Source: Streptomyces platensis (GTDB lineage: Bacteria > Actinomycetota > Actinomycetes > Streptomycetales > Streptomycetaceae). From it: 64,000 nucleotides of DNA. Below are positions 43,542-50,666 of the stretch, one piece after another. Numbering within the stretch: position 1 is the stretch's first letter; each line of letters begins with the position of its first letter. The stretch covers positions 620,001 through 684,000 of the forward strand of contig NZ_CP023691.1 of assembly GCF_008704855.1 (NCBI RefSeq). Reading direction: 5' to 3'. The notes under the pieces were generated by a model, which saw only the letters and a list, made by a program, of their open reading frames with translations, made no database searches and was not told where the DNA came from. Position numbers and translations under genes: made by a program.

Positions 43542-44054
43542 ATGCGGAGCTTCAGGGTGGCGATGGCCGCGATCCTCATGGGTACCGGCGCGGTTCTGGG
43601 CGTTGCCCCGTCGGCCGGGAGCGGTTCCGGGGCGTCCACGACAGTCGCCACCGGAGCGGCAGCGGCCCCGGCCCACGCCCGTCCAGCAGCGGTCGCTCAG
43701 CCCTTGGGTCTGGCATGGACACCCGACACAGCCGGACATCGTCCGGTCGCGCCGGACCAGCCCGCGCCGGACCCCACCGAGGTGGTCGAAGCGTATTTCC
43801 GGGCCATCAACAACGGTGAGTACGTGGCCGCTTGGGCGCTCGGTGGGAAGAACATCACGGGGCGGCCGTACGACTACTTCGTGCGCACTTTCAGCGACAC
43901 GGCCAGGGACGACGTCACGGTGCGCTCCGTGGTCGGCAACACCGTCGAGGTGGAACTGGACGCCACACAGACCGATGGCACTCATCGCTTCTTCGCCGGA
44001 ACCTACACCGTTCGGGACGGAGCGATAGTGGCCGCGCGCATTCACCGTGAATGA
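43542..44054 (+). CDS. Small secreted protein of unknown function
   Basis: The 170-residue protein has a signal-like N-terminus (MRSFRVAMAAILMGTGAVLGVAPSAGS), an Ala/Pro-rich linker, and a compact C-terminal domain from about residue 80 (TEVVEAYFRAINNGEYVAAWALGGKNIT ... GTHRFFAGTYTVRDGAIVAARI). The C-terminal part resembles the NTF2/SnoaL-like fold with a YFRAINNGEYVAAWALG opening. Confidence 0.6.
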   Translation: MRSFRVAMAAILMGTGAVLGVAPSAGSGSGASTTVATGAAAAPAHARPAAVAQPLGLAWTPDTAGHRPVAPDQPAPDPTEVVEAYFRAINNGEYVAAWALGGKNITGRPYDYFVRTFSDTARDDVTVRSVVGNTVEVELDATQTDGTHRFFAGTYTVRDGAIVAARIHRE

Positions 44055-44195
44055 TGACCGCGCGAATGATCACCAAGGCTCGTGGACGCCGACCGAGCCA
44101 CCCCTCGTGGGCGCCGACCGAGCCACCCGTGGCCCGCACCGGTGCGGCGGAACATGCGCCAGGGCGGGCCACGGGGGCGGGCGCGGCAGTGTGGC

Positions 44196-44627
44196 TCAGC
44201 GTTCCCCTTCCACCCATTGCTTCAATTGCGCCAGGTCACTGCGGAGGCCGCGTTCGATCGCGGAGGCCTGGGCGAAGCCCTGGGGTCCGCCGAACGTCTC
44301 CTTGATGGTTCCCGGGTCGTACTCGAACCGGGCCTGGACCCGGGTGTGCTGCTCGTCGAGGGGCAGCAGTGAGAAGGTGCCCGCCAGGTCGGGACCGCTG
44401 GTGGTCTGCCAGCTCATGACGTTTTCCGGGGTGCGGTCGGTGATCTCCACGACGCACTCCTGTGGCCGGCCGCCCGCGTCGATGTCCAGATGTGTGCGGT
44501 GTTCGCCCTCCGGCCGGGCCTCGCGCACCCCGTCCAGGAATTGCGGATAGGTTTCCGGCCGGTGCAGGCAGTCCCACGCGGTATCGAGGGGGACGCTCAC
44601 GTCGATATGTTCTTCGAGAGTGCTCAT
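44196..44627 (-). CDS. SRPBCC-family protein (polyketide cyclase/dehydrase fold)
   Basis: The 143-residue protein has the START-like pattern: EEHIDVSVPLDTAWDCLHRPETYPQFLDGVREAR, then the beta-rich VVEITDRTPENVMSWQTTSG and TRVQARFEYDPGTIKE, ending in an amphipathic helix RGLRSDLAQLKQWVEG. Such proteins bind hydrophobic ligands; many annotated cyclases are simply of unknown role. ATG 44627 has GAGGTG just upstream. A related START-like domain occurs in the GvpZ protein at the other end of the window. Confidence 0.8.
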   Translation of the reverse strand: MSTLEEHIDVSVPLDTAWDCLHRPETYPQFLDGVREARPEGEHRTHLDIDAGGRPQECVVEITDRTPENVMSWQTTSGPDLAGTFSLLPLDEQHTRVQARFEYDPGTIKETFGGPQGFAQASAIERGLRSDLAQLKQWVEGER

Positions 44628-44833
44628 CAGGCACCTCACAGCTCGGTTCACGGCTACACGGTCTTGTTTCCAGGGTGCTCCGGCCGGGTGCCGGAAGCGA
44701 GCCCCTCCGGGCCTGCCGGCCGGCCGATGGGGCCGAGTGGCTCATGCCGGTGGCGGTGCCGCCGCGGCCACGCTGGAGAGGCAGGGGCGAGGCGCCGGCG
44801 CCCGTGCAGGCCCGGAGTGCGCGGAGGTGCGTC

Positions 44834-45691
44834 ATGGCCGGCCCGGTGGTCGTAGGACTGGACGGCACGGGGAACAGCGTGCCGGCCGTGCTCTGGGGCG
44901 CCGAGGAGGCCGCGGCCCGGGGTCTCGCGCTGCATCTGCTGCATTCCTCGGGGTCCCCGTCGGCGAACGTCCCGCCGGCTGATCCGGAGGCGGCCGGCCG
45001 GGAGCGCCGTGGGGCCGAGCTGCTCCGTGGCGCCGTGGACCTGGCGTACACCGGGCACCCGGGGATCGCGGTGACCACCGAGCAGGTCGCGGAGCGGCCC
45101 TCCGACGCCTTGCTGGAGCGGAGCGCCGAGGCCACGATGCTGATTCTGGGGTCGCGCGGGCACGGTGCGATAGCCGGTTTCCTGCTCGGCTCGGTCAGTC
45201 TCCAGGTGCTGGGCCAGGCGGAGTGTCCGGTCGTCACGGTGCGCCAGGACGCGGCGTTTCCGCAGCGGGAGATCGTGGTGGGCGTGCGGCATGCGGGACC
45301 GGAGGACGAGGCCGTGCTGGAATTCGCCTTCACGGCCGCCGACGCCCATCACACGCGGGTGCGCGCCGTACGGGCGTGGGGCCCGGCGGCGACCGTGGCC
45401 CCGGTACGCGCCGGGCCGGGCCGCTCGCCGGACGGGACGGCGGCCGGCGTCGCGGAGCAGGAGACGTTCGCCGAGGCGTTGCTGCCCTGGCGGGCGAGGT
45501 TCCCCGCCGTCGAGGTGGTCCCGCACGTGGCGAGCGGCCGGGCCGCCCCCGTGCTGCTGGCGGCCTGCTGCGATGCGGGCCTGCTGGTCGTCGGGCGCCG
45601 CAGCCGGCGGTCACCGATGCTGCTCGGCCCCGTCGTTCATGCGGCCCTGCACCATGCCAACTGTCCCGTCTCGGTCGTGCCGCAGGGGTGA
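44834..45691 (+). CDS. Universal stress protein, two UspA domains
   Basis: The 285-residue protein has two UspA domains: one starting VVVGLDGTGNSVPAVLWGAEEAAARG (residues 5-135) with ILGSRGHGAIAGFLLGSVSLQVLGQAECPVVTV, and a second starting IVVGVRHAGPEDEAVLEFAFTAADA (residues 140-285). The first carries the ATP-binding G-x2-G-x9-G(S) motif; in the second it is degenerate. It lies opposite to the CBS gene at 45743, tail to tail with 51 bases between. ATG 44834 has GGAGG 7 bases upstream. Confidence 0.88.
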   Translation: MAGPVVVGLDGTGNSVPAVLWGAEEAAARGLALHLLHSSGSPSANVPPADPEAAGRERRGAELLRGAVDLAYTGHPGIAVTTEQVAERPSDALLERSAEATMLILGSRGHGAIAGFLLGSVSLQVLGQAECPVVTVRQDAAFPQREIVVGVRHAGPEDEAVLEFAFTAADAHHTRVRAVRAWGPAATVAPVRAGPGRSPDGTAAGVAEQETFAEALLPWRARFPAVEVVPHVASGRAAPVLLAACCDAGLLVVGRRSRRSPMLLGPVVHAALHHANCPVSVVPQG

Positions 45692-45742
45692 GTTCCGGGT
45701 GCCGCGGCCGCCTCCCGGGCGCCGGGCGACGGCCCGTTCGCG

Positions 45743-46363
45743 CTACTCCGGCGCGGCCGGCCCGTGCACGGTGTCGTCGCGCAGGTAGCTGAGCCGGTCG
45801 ACCACCTCGACCACCCCGTCGACGCTTTCACACAGCCGCACGGCAATGGGGACCAGGCTTTTGCGCTCCAGGGAGCCGGTGAGGGTCACATGGCCGTCGG
45901 AGACCTCGACCGTGACCGCGGACGGGGCCACCCCGAGCGTGCGGGTCAGTACCTCCTCCAGCACTTCCTCCTGGATGGCCCGGTCCCGGCGCAGGAACAG
46001 CTGCACGAGGTCACTGCGGCTGATCACCCCGATGAGCCGTCCGGAGTCGTCGACCACGGGCAGCCGCTTGACCCGCTTCTTCTCCATCGTCTTGGCCGCT
46101 TCGACAACACTCCACCCGGGGCGTGCCACCACCGCGGGGCTGGTCATGATCGCCTCGGCGGTGGTCGCCCCGAGCTTCGCGATCTGCCGCCGCAGCAGAT
46201 CGGCCTCCGACACCACCCCCACCGGCTGGTCGTTCTCGTCGAGCACGGGTACCGCGGTGATGTCGTATTCGTCGAGCAGCCGCGCGATCTCCTTGAACGG
46301 GGTGCCCCGTTGGACGACGACGGCCTCGGGCGTCATCAGGTCTGCCACGGTGCGGTGCCTCAT
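45743..46363 (-). CDS. CBS domain pair with BON domain
   Basis: The 206-residue protein has two CBS domains: TVADLMTPEAVVVQRGTPFKEIARLLDEYDITAVPVLDENDQPVGVVSEADLL (about 5-60) and IMTSPAVVARPGWSVVEAAKTMEKKRVKRLPVVDDSGRLIGVISRSDLV (about 70-125). A C-terminal BON domain follows (VTVEVSDGHVTLTGSLERKSL and SVDGVVEVVDRLSY). CBS pairs bind adenine nucleotides and the BON domain may contact membranes. The same architecture recurs at 48243 and 49014. In Streptomyces and mycobacteria such proteins are often DosR/OsdR regulon members. Confidence 0.88.
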   Translation of the reverse strand: MRHRTVADLMTPEAVVVQRGTPFKEIARLLDEYDITAVPVLDENDQPVGVVSEADLLRRQIAKLGATTAEAIMTSPAVVARPGWSVVEAAKTMEKKRVKRLPVVDDSGRLIGVISRSDLVQLFLRRDRAIQEEVLEEVLTRTLGVAPSAVTVEVSDGHVTLTGSLERKSLVPIAVRLCESVDGVVEVVDRLSYLRDDTVHGPAAPE

Positions 46364-46438
46364 CTCTGGCCAGTCCCTCCGGGTGTGCCGGGCCGGATCT
46401 CGTCGGCCCCATGGGCGGGGAGTGCGCTCTGCAGGTGC

Positions 46439-47335
46439 TCAGTCGTGCGGAATCACGGCGACCGGGCAGGTCACGTGGTGGATGGCGGCGTGGGCGACCG
46501 GGCCGATACGGGGCGCGAGCAGCGGGCGGTGCAGCCGGCGGCCGACCACCAGGAGTTCGGCCCCGAAGACCGTCTGTACCAGGGCCCGGGTCGGACTCTC
46601 CGGCAGCACGGTCTCCTGCACCAGCACACCGGGAAACCGCTCGCACCAGGGGCGCAGGGCGTCCCGCAGCTCGATGTCCGCCTCTTTGGTGAGTTCCTTC
46701 GCGGCATCGGGGTCGATGCCCCACGGGGTGTACGCCTGCACGGGGAGCGGGCGCCCGTGGACGGCCTGGAGCGGAAGGCCGCGGCTCGCCGCCGCGTCGA
46801 AGGCGAACGTCAGCATCCGGTCACTGGGGCCGTTGAGGCTGACGCCGACCACGACCCGGGGCCGGGGAGCCGGTGGCGCGTCGTGCCCGGAGGGATGGCG
46901 CGGTGTCTTCGCCCGCCCGGGCGCCCGGACCAGGACGACCGGTCCCTTGGCCCCGCCCACGACGTTCAGGCTCACATCGCCGAGCACATAGCTCTGCCAG
47001 GTCCCCAGAGCCCGCGACCCGAGCACGACCATCAGCGATTCCCCGGCCGCGCGCACCAGCGCCGGTTCCGCCTCCGACCCCACCAGATCCTCGATGATCT
47101 GGAGATGCGGGCGGCGCTCCCGGACCTGGTCCAGGGCCTGGCGCACGATCTGCCGCGCGGCGGCGTTCTCGTCACGTTCGGGGGGCGTGTCCGCCGCCTC
47201 GGCGGCCAGCAGGATCCACGCATGGAGCAGCCGCAGCACCGCCTGGCGCCGGTCCGCCTCGTCAGCGGCCCACTGCGCGGCGGCCAGGCTCTCCGGCGAA
47301 CCGTCGAGCCCCACGGTGATGATGTCCGGCTCCAT
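46439..47335 (-). CDS. Universal stress protein, two UspA domains
   Basis: The 298-residue protein has one UspA domain at 1-150 (ITVGLDGSPESLAAAQWAADEADRR and VVLGSRALGTWQSYVLGDVSLNVV) and a second at 160-298 (VVVGVSLNGPSDRMLTFAFDAAASRG and AELLVVGRRLHRPLLAPRIGPVAHAAIHHVTCPVAVIP). ATG 47335 has AAAGGAG 7 bases upstream. It follows the response regulator gene in the same direction, 89 bases downstream, and a partial copy of the response-regulator box lies in that gap. Confidence 0.87.
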   Translation of the reverse strand: MEPDIITVGLDGSPESLAAAQWAADEADRRQAVLRLLHAWILLAAEAADTPPERDENAAARQIVRQALDQVRERRPHLQIIEDLVGSEAEPALVRAAGESLMVVLGSRALGTWQSYVLGDVSLNVVGGAKGPVVLVRAPGRAKTPRHPSGHDAPPAPRPRVVVGVSLNGPSDRMLTFAFDAAASRGLPLQAVHGRPLPVQAYTPWGIDPDAAKELTKEADIELRDALRPWCERFPGVLVQETVLPESPTRALVQTVFGAELLVVGRRLHRPLLAPRIGPVAHAAIHHVTCPVAVIPHD

Positions 47336-47388
47336 GACGGTGCTCCTTTCGGGGTCGGAGAAACGGGCCGGAGGGGCCCTGGGCTCCG

Positions 47389-47399
47389 GGGCCGTACGA
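47389..47399. promoter_or_regulatory. Half-site of the shared box upstream of the USP gene
   Basis: GGGGCCGTACG matches the left half of the palindrome at 49776-49791 exactly. It lies 54 bases upstream of the universal stress protein start. The right half is diverged. Confidence 0.4.
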
Positions 47400-47424
47400 G
47401 GTGGGAAGCACCGTCGCTCCCGCC

Positions 47425-48132
47425 TCAGGTCCCGTGCGGGCCCGGTCCCGCGCCGGAGGCCGAGGCGGCCTGGGTGGCAAGGACGGCGGCCTGGATGCGC
47501 CGCTCCACACCGAGTTTGGCCAGCAGGCGGGAGATGTGGTTCTTGATGGTCTTCTCGGAGAGATAGAGCCGCTTACCTATCTCCCGGTTCGTCAGTCCGG
47601 CACCGATCAGACCGAGGATCTCCCGCTCCCGCGGGGACAGGCCGGAGAGCGCCGCCGCCTCGGGCGGCGCTTCGGAGTCGCCGCCGCGCAGACTGCTCAT
47701 CAGCCGTGCCGTCGTCGCGGGATCGAGCATCGAGCTGCCGGAGGCGACCGTGCGCACCGCGGCGACGAGATCCGCCCCCTTGATCTCCTTGAGCACATAA
47801 CCGGCCGCGCCGGCCATGATCGCGTCGAGCAGCGCCTCGTCATCGTCGAACGAGGTGAGCATCAGACAGGCCAGTCCCGGCATCCGCGAGCGCAGCTCCC
47901 GGCACACGGAGACCCCGTCGCCGTCCGGCAGCCGCACATCCAGCACCGCGACATCCGGCCGGAGCGCCGGTCCGCGCGCGAGCGCATGGGCGGCCGTCCC
48001 GGCGTCGCCGACCACCTCGATATCGGGCTCGGCATCGAGCAGATCCGCCACCCCGCGCCGGACGACCTCGTGGTCGTCGAGCAGGAACACCCGGATCGGC
48101 CGGTGCGGTGAGCATGCCTCCGCGTCGCTCAT
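47425..48132 (-). CDS. NarL/LuxR-family response regulator (DevR/OsdR-like)
   Basis: The 235-residue protein has a receiver domain with acidic residues Asp19-Asp20, phospho-acceptor Asp65 (VAVLDVRLPDGDGV), Thr near MLTSFDD and Lys in YVLKEIKGADL. Its C-terminal LuxR HTH is LSPREREILGLIGAGLTNREIGKRLYLSEKTIKNHISRLLAKLGVERRIQAA. It resembles DevR/DosR and Streptomyces OsdR in the VLKEIKGADL and GLTNREIGKRLYLSEKTIKNHISRLLAKLG stretches. No histidine kinase is adjacent, so it is an orphan. It is surrounded by USP and CBS genes, the usual targets of this group. Confidence 0.87.
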   Translation of the reverse strand: MSDAEACSPHRPIRVFLLDDHEVVRRGVADLLDAEPDIEVVGDAGTAAHALARGPALRPDVAVLDVRLPDGDGVSVCRELRSRMPGLACLMLTSFDDDEALLDAIMAGAAGYVLKEIKGADLVAAVRTVASGSSMLDPATTARLMSSLRGGDSEAPPEAAALSGLSPREREILGLIGAGLTNREIGKRLYLSEKTIKNHISRLLAKLGVERRIQAAVLATQAASASGAGPGPHGT

Positions 48133-48200
48133 GACGCCCCTCCGGCTGCCAAGACGTCCGTCTCACTGTCCCCATCGTGACCCCTCTCGCAGGGGCCTGC

Positions 48201-48216
48201 CAGGCCGCACGGTCCC
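48201..48216. promoter_or_regulatory. Candidate response-regulator box upstream of the regulator gene
   Basis: CAGGCCGCACGGTCCC matches 13 of 16 positions of the site at 49776-49791. Its near edge is 69 bases upstream of the response regulator start, consistent with autoregulation. Confidence 0.5.
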
Positions 48217-48242
48217 GCGGCGGCCGTGGCCGAAAGCAGTCG

Positions 48243-48923
48243 TCAGCCGTGGCCCGCCCGGCGCTCCGGCCCGGCGGGCGCCGGCCTGGTGACGTCGAAC
48301 CGCACGTCCACGACGCCCTCGACCGCCTGCACCAGACGGGCGGTGACGGGCAGCAGCGACGGGTCGCGGAGCGTGCCGCTGAGGGTGACCACCCCGTCGG
48401 TGACGCTGACCGCCGGCCGGTCGGGGACCTCGGGGCACAGCCGGCCGATGATCTCCGTACGTATCTCCGCCGCCAGGTCCTCGTCCGGGCGCAGGAAGAC
48501 CTTCAGCAGGTCGGCGCGGCTGACGATGCCCTGGAGCAGCCCCTGACCGTCGACCACGGGCAGCCGCTTCACCGACTTGAACGCCATCGTCCGCGCCGCC
48601 TGGGCCAGGGTGTCCCCGGCGTGCACGGTCAGCGCGGGCGCGCTCATCAGATCCCCCGCCGTCAGCCCGCCGGCCTTGCGTACGTCGTCCAGCCGCCGCG
48701 CCTGCTCCAGCCGGCTCGGCTGCGCCCCCCGGAACTCTTCCTTGGGCAGCAGATCCGCCTCGGAGACCACACCGACCACCCGCCCCTCCCCCGCCAGCAC
48801 CGGCAGCGCACTGACCTGCCACCGCTCCATGACCTCGACGATCTCCTTGAACCGCGCCTCCTGGCCGATCGCGACCACGGCCCGGGTCATCACGTCACCG
48901 ACGGTGTACGGGCTGTGCGCCAT
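48243..48923 (-). CDS. CBS domain pair with BON domain
   Basis: The 226-residue protein has CBS1 (TVGDVMTRAVVAIGQEARFKEIVEVMERWQVSALPVLAGEGRVVGVVSEADLLPKEEF), CBS2 (LMSAPALTVHAGDTLAQAARTMAFKSVKRLPVVDGQGLLQGIVSRADLLKVFL) and a BON domain (VSVTDGVVTLSGTLRDPSL, VEGVVDVRFDV). It is a close tandem duplicate of the gene at 49014-49697, including the leader ggtaccgaggagg-like sequence before the ATG. It starts 90 bases after that gene ends. Confidence 0.88.
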   Translation of the reverse strand: MAHSPYTVGDVMTRAVVAIGQEARFKEIVEVMERWQVSALPVLAGEGRVVGVVSEADLLPKEEFRGAQPSRLEQARRLDDVRKAGGLTAGDLMSAPALTVHAGDTLAQAARTMAFKSVKRLPVVDGQGLLQGIVSRADLLKVFLRPDEDLAAEIRTEIIGRLCPEVPDRPAVSVTDGVVTLSGTLRDPSLLPVTARLVQAVEGVVDVRFDVTRPAPAGPERRAGHG

Positions 48924-48996
48924 GACACCTCCTCGGTACGGCCCGCTGTCGCGCCCGCTCCCGGCCGTCCGGAGCTTGCGGCGCCCGCCTGCGAGA

Positions 48997-49012
48997 GCCG
49001 GCGAACGGTCCC
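48997..49012. promoter_or_regulatory. Candidate response-regulator box upstream of the second CBS gene
   Basis: GCCGGCGAACGGTCCC matches 12 of 16 positions of the site at 49776-49791, with the right half ACGGTCCC intact. It is 74 bases upstream of the CBS gene start at 48923, and ends 2 bases before the stop of the next CBS gene upstream. Confidence 0.5.
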
Positions 49013-49013
49013 G

Positions 49014-49697
49014 TCAGCGCTGCGGGCCCGCCATCGGCGTCCGGGTCCGGGCGGCAGTCGGAACGGTGACATCGAATTCCACGTCCACGACGCCCTCCAC
49101 CGCGCGCACCAGGCGGGCGGCCACCGGGATGAGCGAGGTGTCCCGGACCCGGCCGCTGAGCGTGACCACCCCGTCGACGACCGTGACCCGCAGATCCTTC
49201 ACGGGCGTCGTGAACAGCTCCCCCACGACGTAGCGGACTTCCTCCGCGAGGTCGTCGTCCGAGCGCAGGAAGACCTTCAGCAGGTCGGCGCGGCTGACGA
49301 TGCCCTGGAGCACCCCGTGTCCGTCCACCACCGGCAGCCGTTTGACGGAGCCGCGCGCCATGGTCCGGGCCGCCTGGGACAGCGTGGCATTGGCCCGCAC
49401 GGTGAGCGCGGGGCCGGTCATCAGCTCCCCCGCGGTCAGCGCGCCCGCCCGGCGCACATCGTCGAGCCGCCGCAGCTGCTCCAGGCGGTCGGGGTCGGAC
49501 TCCCGGAACTCCTCCTTGGGCAGCAGATCGGCCTCCGAGACCACACCGACCACCCGGCCCTCCCCCGCCAGCACCGGCAGCGCACTGACCTGCCACCGCT
49601 CCATGGTCTCGACGATCTCCTTGAACCGCGCCTCCCGGTCGACCGCGGCCACGGTGCCTGTCATCACATCGCTGACGAGGTGCGGAGTGTTCTGCAT
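49014..49697 (-). CDS. CBS domain pair with BON domain
   Basis: The 227-residue protein shows the same layout as the gene at 48243: CBS1 (LVSDVMTGTVAAVDREARFKEIVETMERWQVSALPVLAGEGRVVGVVSEADLLPKEEF), CBS2 (TGPALTVRANATLSQAARTMARGSVKRLPVVDGHGVLQGIVSRADLLKVFL) and BON (VTVVDGVVTLSGRVRDTSL). The ATG at 49697 has GAGGAGG 6 bases upstream. The strong palindrome at 49771-49796 lies 74 bases before it. Confidence 0.88.
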   Translation of the reverse strand: MQNTPHLVSDVMTGTVAAVDREARFKEIVETMERWQVSALPVLAGEGRVVGVVSEADLLPKEEFRESDPDRLEQLRRLDDVRRAGALTAGELMTGPALTVRANATLSQAARTMARGSVKRLPVVDGHGVLQGIVSRADLLKVFLRSDDDLAEEVRYVVGELFTTPVKDLRVTVVDGVVTLSGRVRDTSLIPVAARLVRAVEGVVDVEFDVTVPTAARTRTPMAGPQR

Positions 49698-49770
49698 GAT
49701 GCCTCCTCGGTACCCGGACCGACGTCACCCGGCCCGTGACACCTCCAGCCTGGAATGCGCCGGGCGCGCA

Positions 49771-49796
49771 GGACAGGGGCCGTACGGTCCCTGTCC
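49771..49796. promoter_or_regulatory. 26-base palindrome, best candidate DevR/OsdR-type box
   Basis: Outer arms GGACAGGG (49771-49778) and CCCTGTCC (49789-49796) are exact reverse complements; the 10-base centre gccgtacggt is itself nearly palindromic. The inner core GGGGCCGTACGGTCCC (49776-49791) resembles the GGGACC-N-GGTCCC form of DosR-type boxes. It ends 74 bases upstream of a CBS gene. Similar cores occur before the response regulator and the other CBS gene. Confidence 0.6.
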
Positions 49797-49961
49797 CACG
49801 CCGGACGGCCACCGGGCCCCGGCCCCTTCCCACCTTGCCGTCCGGCGGCCCGGGCTCGCCGAACCGCCGGAGAACTCGGCAGGTCAGCAAGGTTTCCGGG
49901 TCCGGAAATGGCGGGGCAACAGCTGCGCACGGCTGCTCGTGCCGTGCTACTGTCGATCTCA

Positions 49962-50125
49962 GTTGCAGTTGTGGTTGTGGTTCCCAAAGACTTCTCGCAC
50001 CCCCGCCGCCCTTCCAGGTCGGCGGGAGCGCTTTTGTATTTCCGGTTTTTCCGGACGGGGCAATCATCGCGGCGACGCGGGGTCCGCACAGTGCGGCCCC
50101 GGCACTGCCCCCGAAGGAGATAAAC
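49962..50125 (+). promoter_or_regulatory. Cold-shock gene leader with GTTGTG repeats
   Basis: Hexamer-like direct repeats GTTGCA, GTTGTG, GTTGTG and GTT (49962-49982) are followed by cccaaagacttctcgcac, a leader sequence that I recall preceding csp genes in Streptomyces. A short hairpin (tccgg-ttttt-ccgga, 50041-50055) lies further down. The ribosome site is GAAGGAG before the ATG at 50126. The long 5' leader is the kind that controls csp translation. Confidence 0.55.
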
Positions 50126-50329
50126 ATGGCTACCGGTACCGTGAAGTGGTTCAACTCGGAAAAGGGTTTCGGCTTCATCGAGCAGGACGGTGGCGGCGCT
50201 GACGTCTTCGCCCACTACTCGAACATCGCCACCCAGGGCTTCCGTGAGCTCCAGGAAGGCCAGAAGGTCACCTTCGACGTCACCCAGGGCCAGAAGGGCC
50301 CGCAGGCCGAGAACATTCTCCCTGCCTGA
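50126..50329 (+). CDS. Cold-shock protein (CspA family)
   Basis: The 67-residue protein has the RNP1 and RNP2 motifs (KGFGFIEQD and DVFAHYSNI) of the single-stranded nucleic acid-binding cold-shock domain: [18 protein letters not shown] at the start, then [23 protein letters not shown]. It is an RNA chaperone. A strong terminator follows at once. The next gene is a DEAD-box helicase, a common partner in Streptomyces. Confidence 0.95.
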   Translation: MATGTVKWFNSEKGFGFIEQDGGGADVFAHYSNIATQGFRELQEGQKVTFDVTQGQKGPQAENILPA

Positions 50330-50347
50330 CGCCGACGTATACATCGC

Positions 50348-50382
50348 AGCTGGGGCCCGCACCTTGGGTGCGGGCCCCAGCT
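50348..50382. terminator. Strong terminator after the cold-shock gene
   Basis: AGCTGGGGCCCGCACC at 50348-50363 is the exact reverse complement of GGTGCGGGCCCCAGCT at 50367-50382 (16-base stem, 3-base loop). It begins 18 bases after the csp stop. The remaining 284 bases to the helicase gene hold no gene. Confidence 0.92.
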
Positions 50383-50666
50383 CGTTGCCCGGAATACGCC
50401 GCGCGTGCCGTCACGGCCGCGCCGGCGACACGGAGCAACCCGTCCGGTACCGGACCACGCGGCCCGCTGCGACAGCACGGCGCCCCGCCCGGCTTCCCGA
50501 TCCGGCAACACCTTCGCCGCTCTTCGGCGAACTCTTTTCTCGCGCCGGCGGTCGATTCCGTCCCGCCGCGTTCCATCTGTTTTCTCCGGTCCGTTTTGCG
50601 ATTCTCCTGTGTGCGGCTGACAGCTGCCGGGAATTCCTCGACGTACCGCATCGAGGAAGGTTCTCC

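Noticed and set aside
44724..44744. Possible box similar to the response-regulator site before the USP gene at 44834
   Set aside because: atggggccgagtggctcat is partly palindromic but matches the ACGGTCCC half poorly; too weak to annotate.
46390..46409. gggccg ... cggccc inverted repeat before the CBS gene at 45743
   Set aside because: Only 27 bases from the start codon and lacking the ACGGTCCC core, so not grouped with the shared box.
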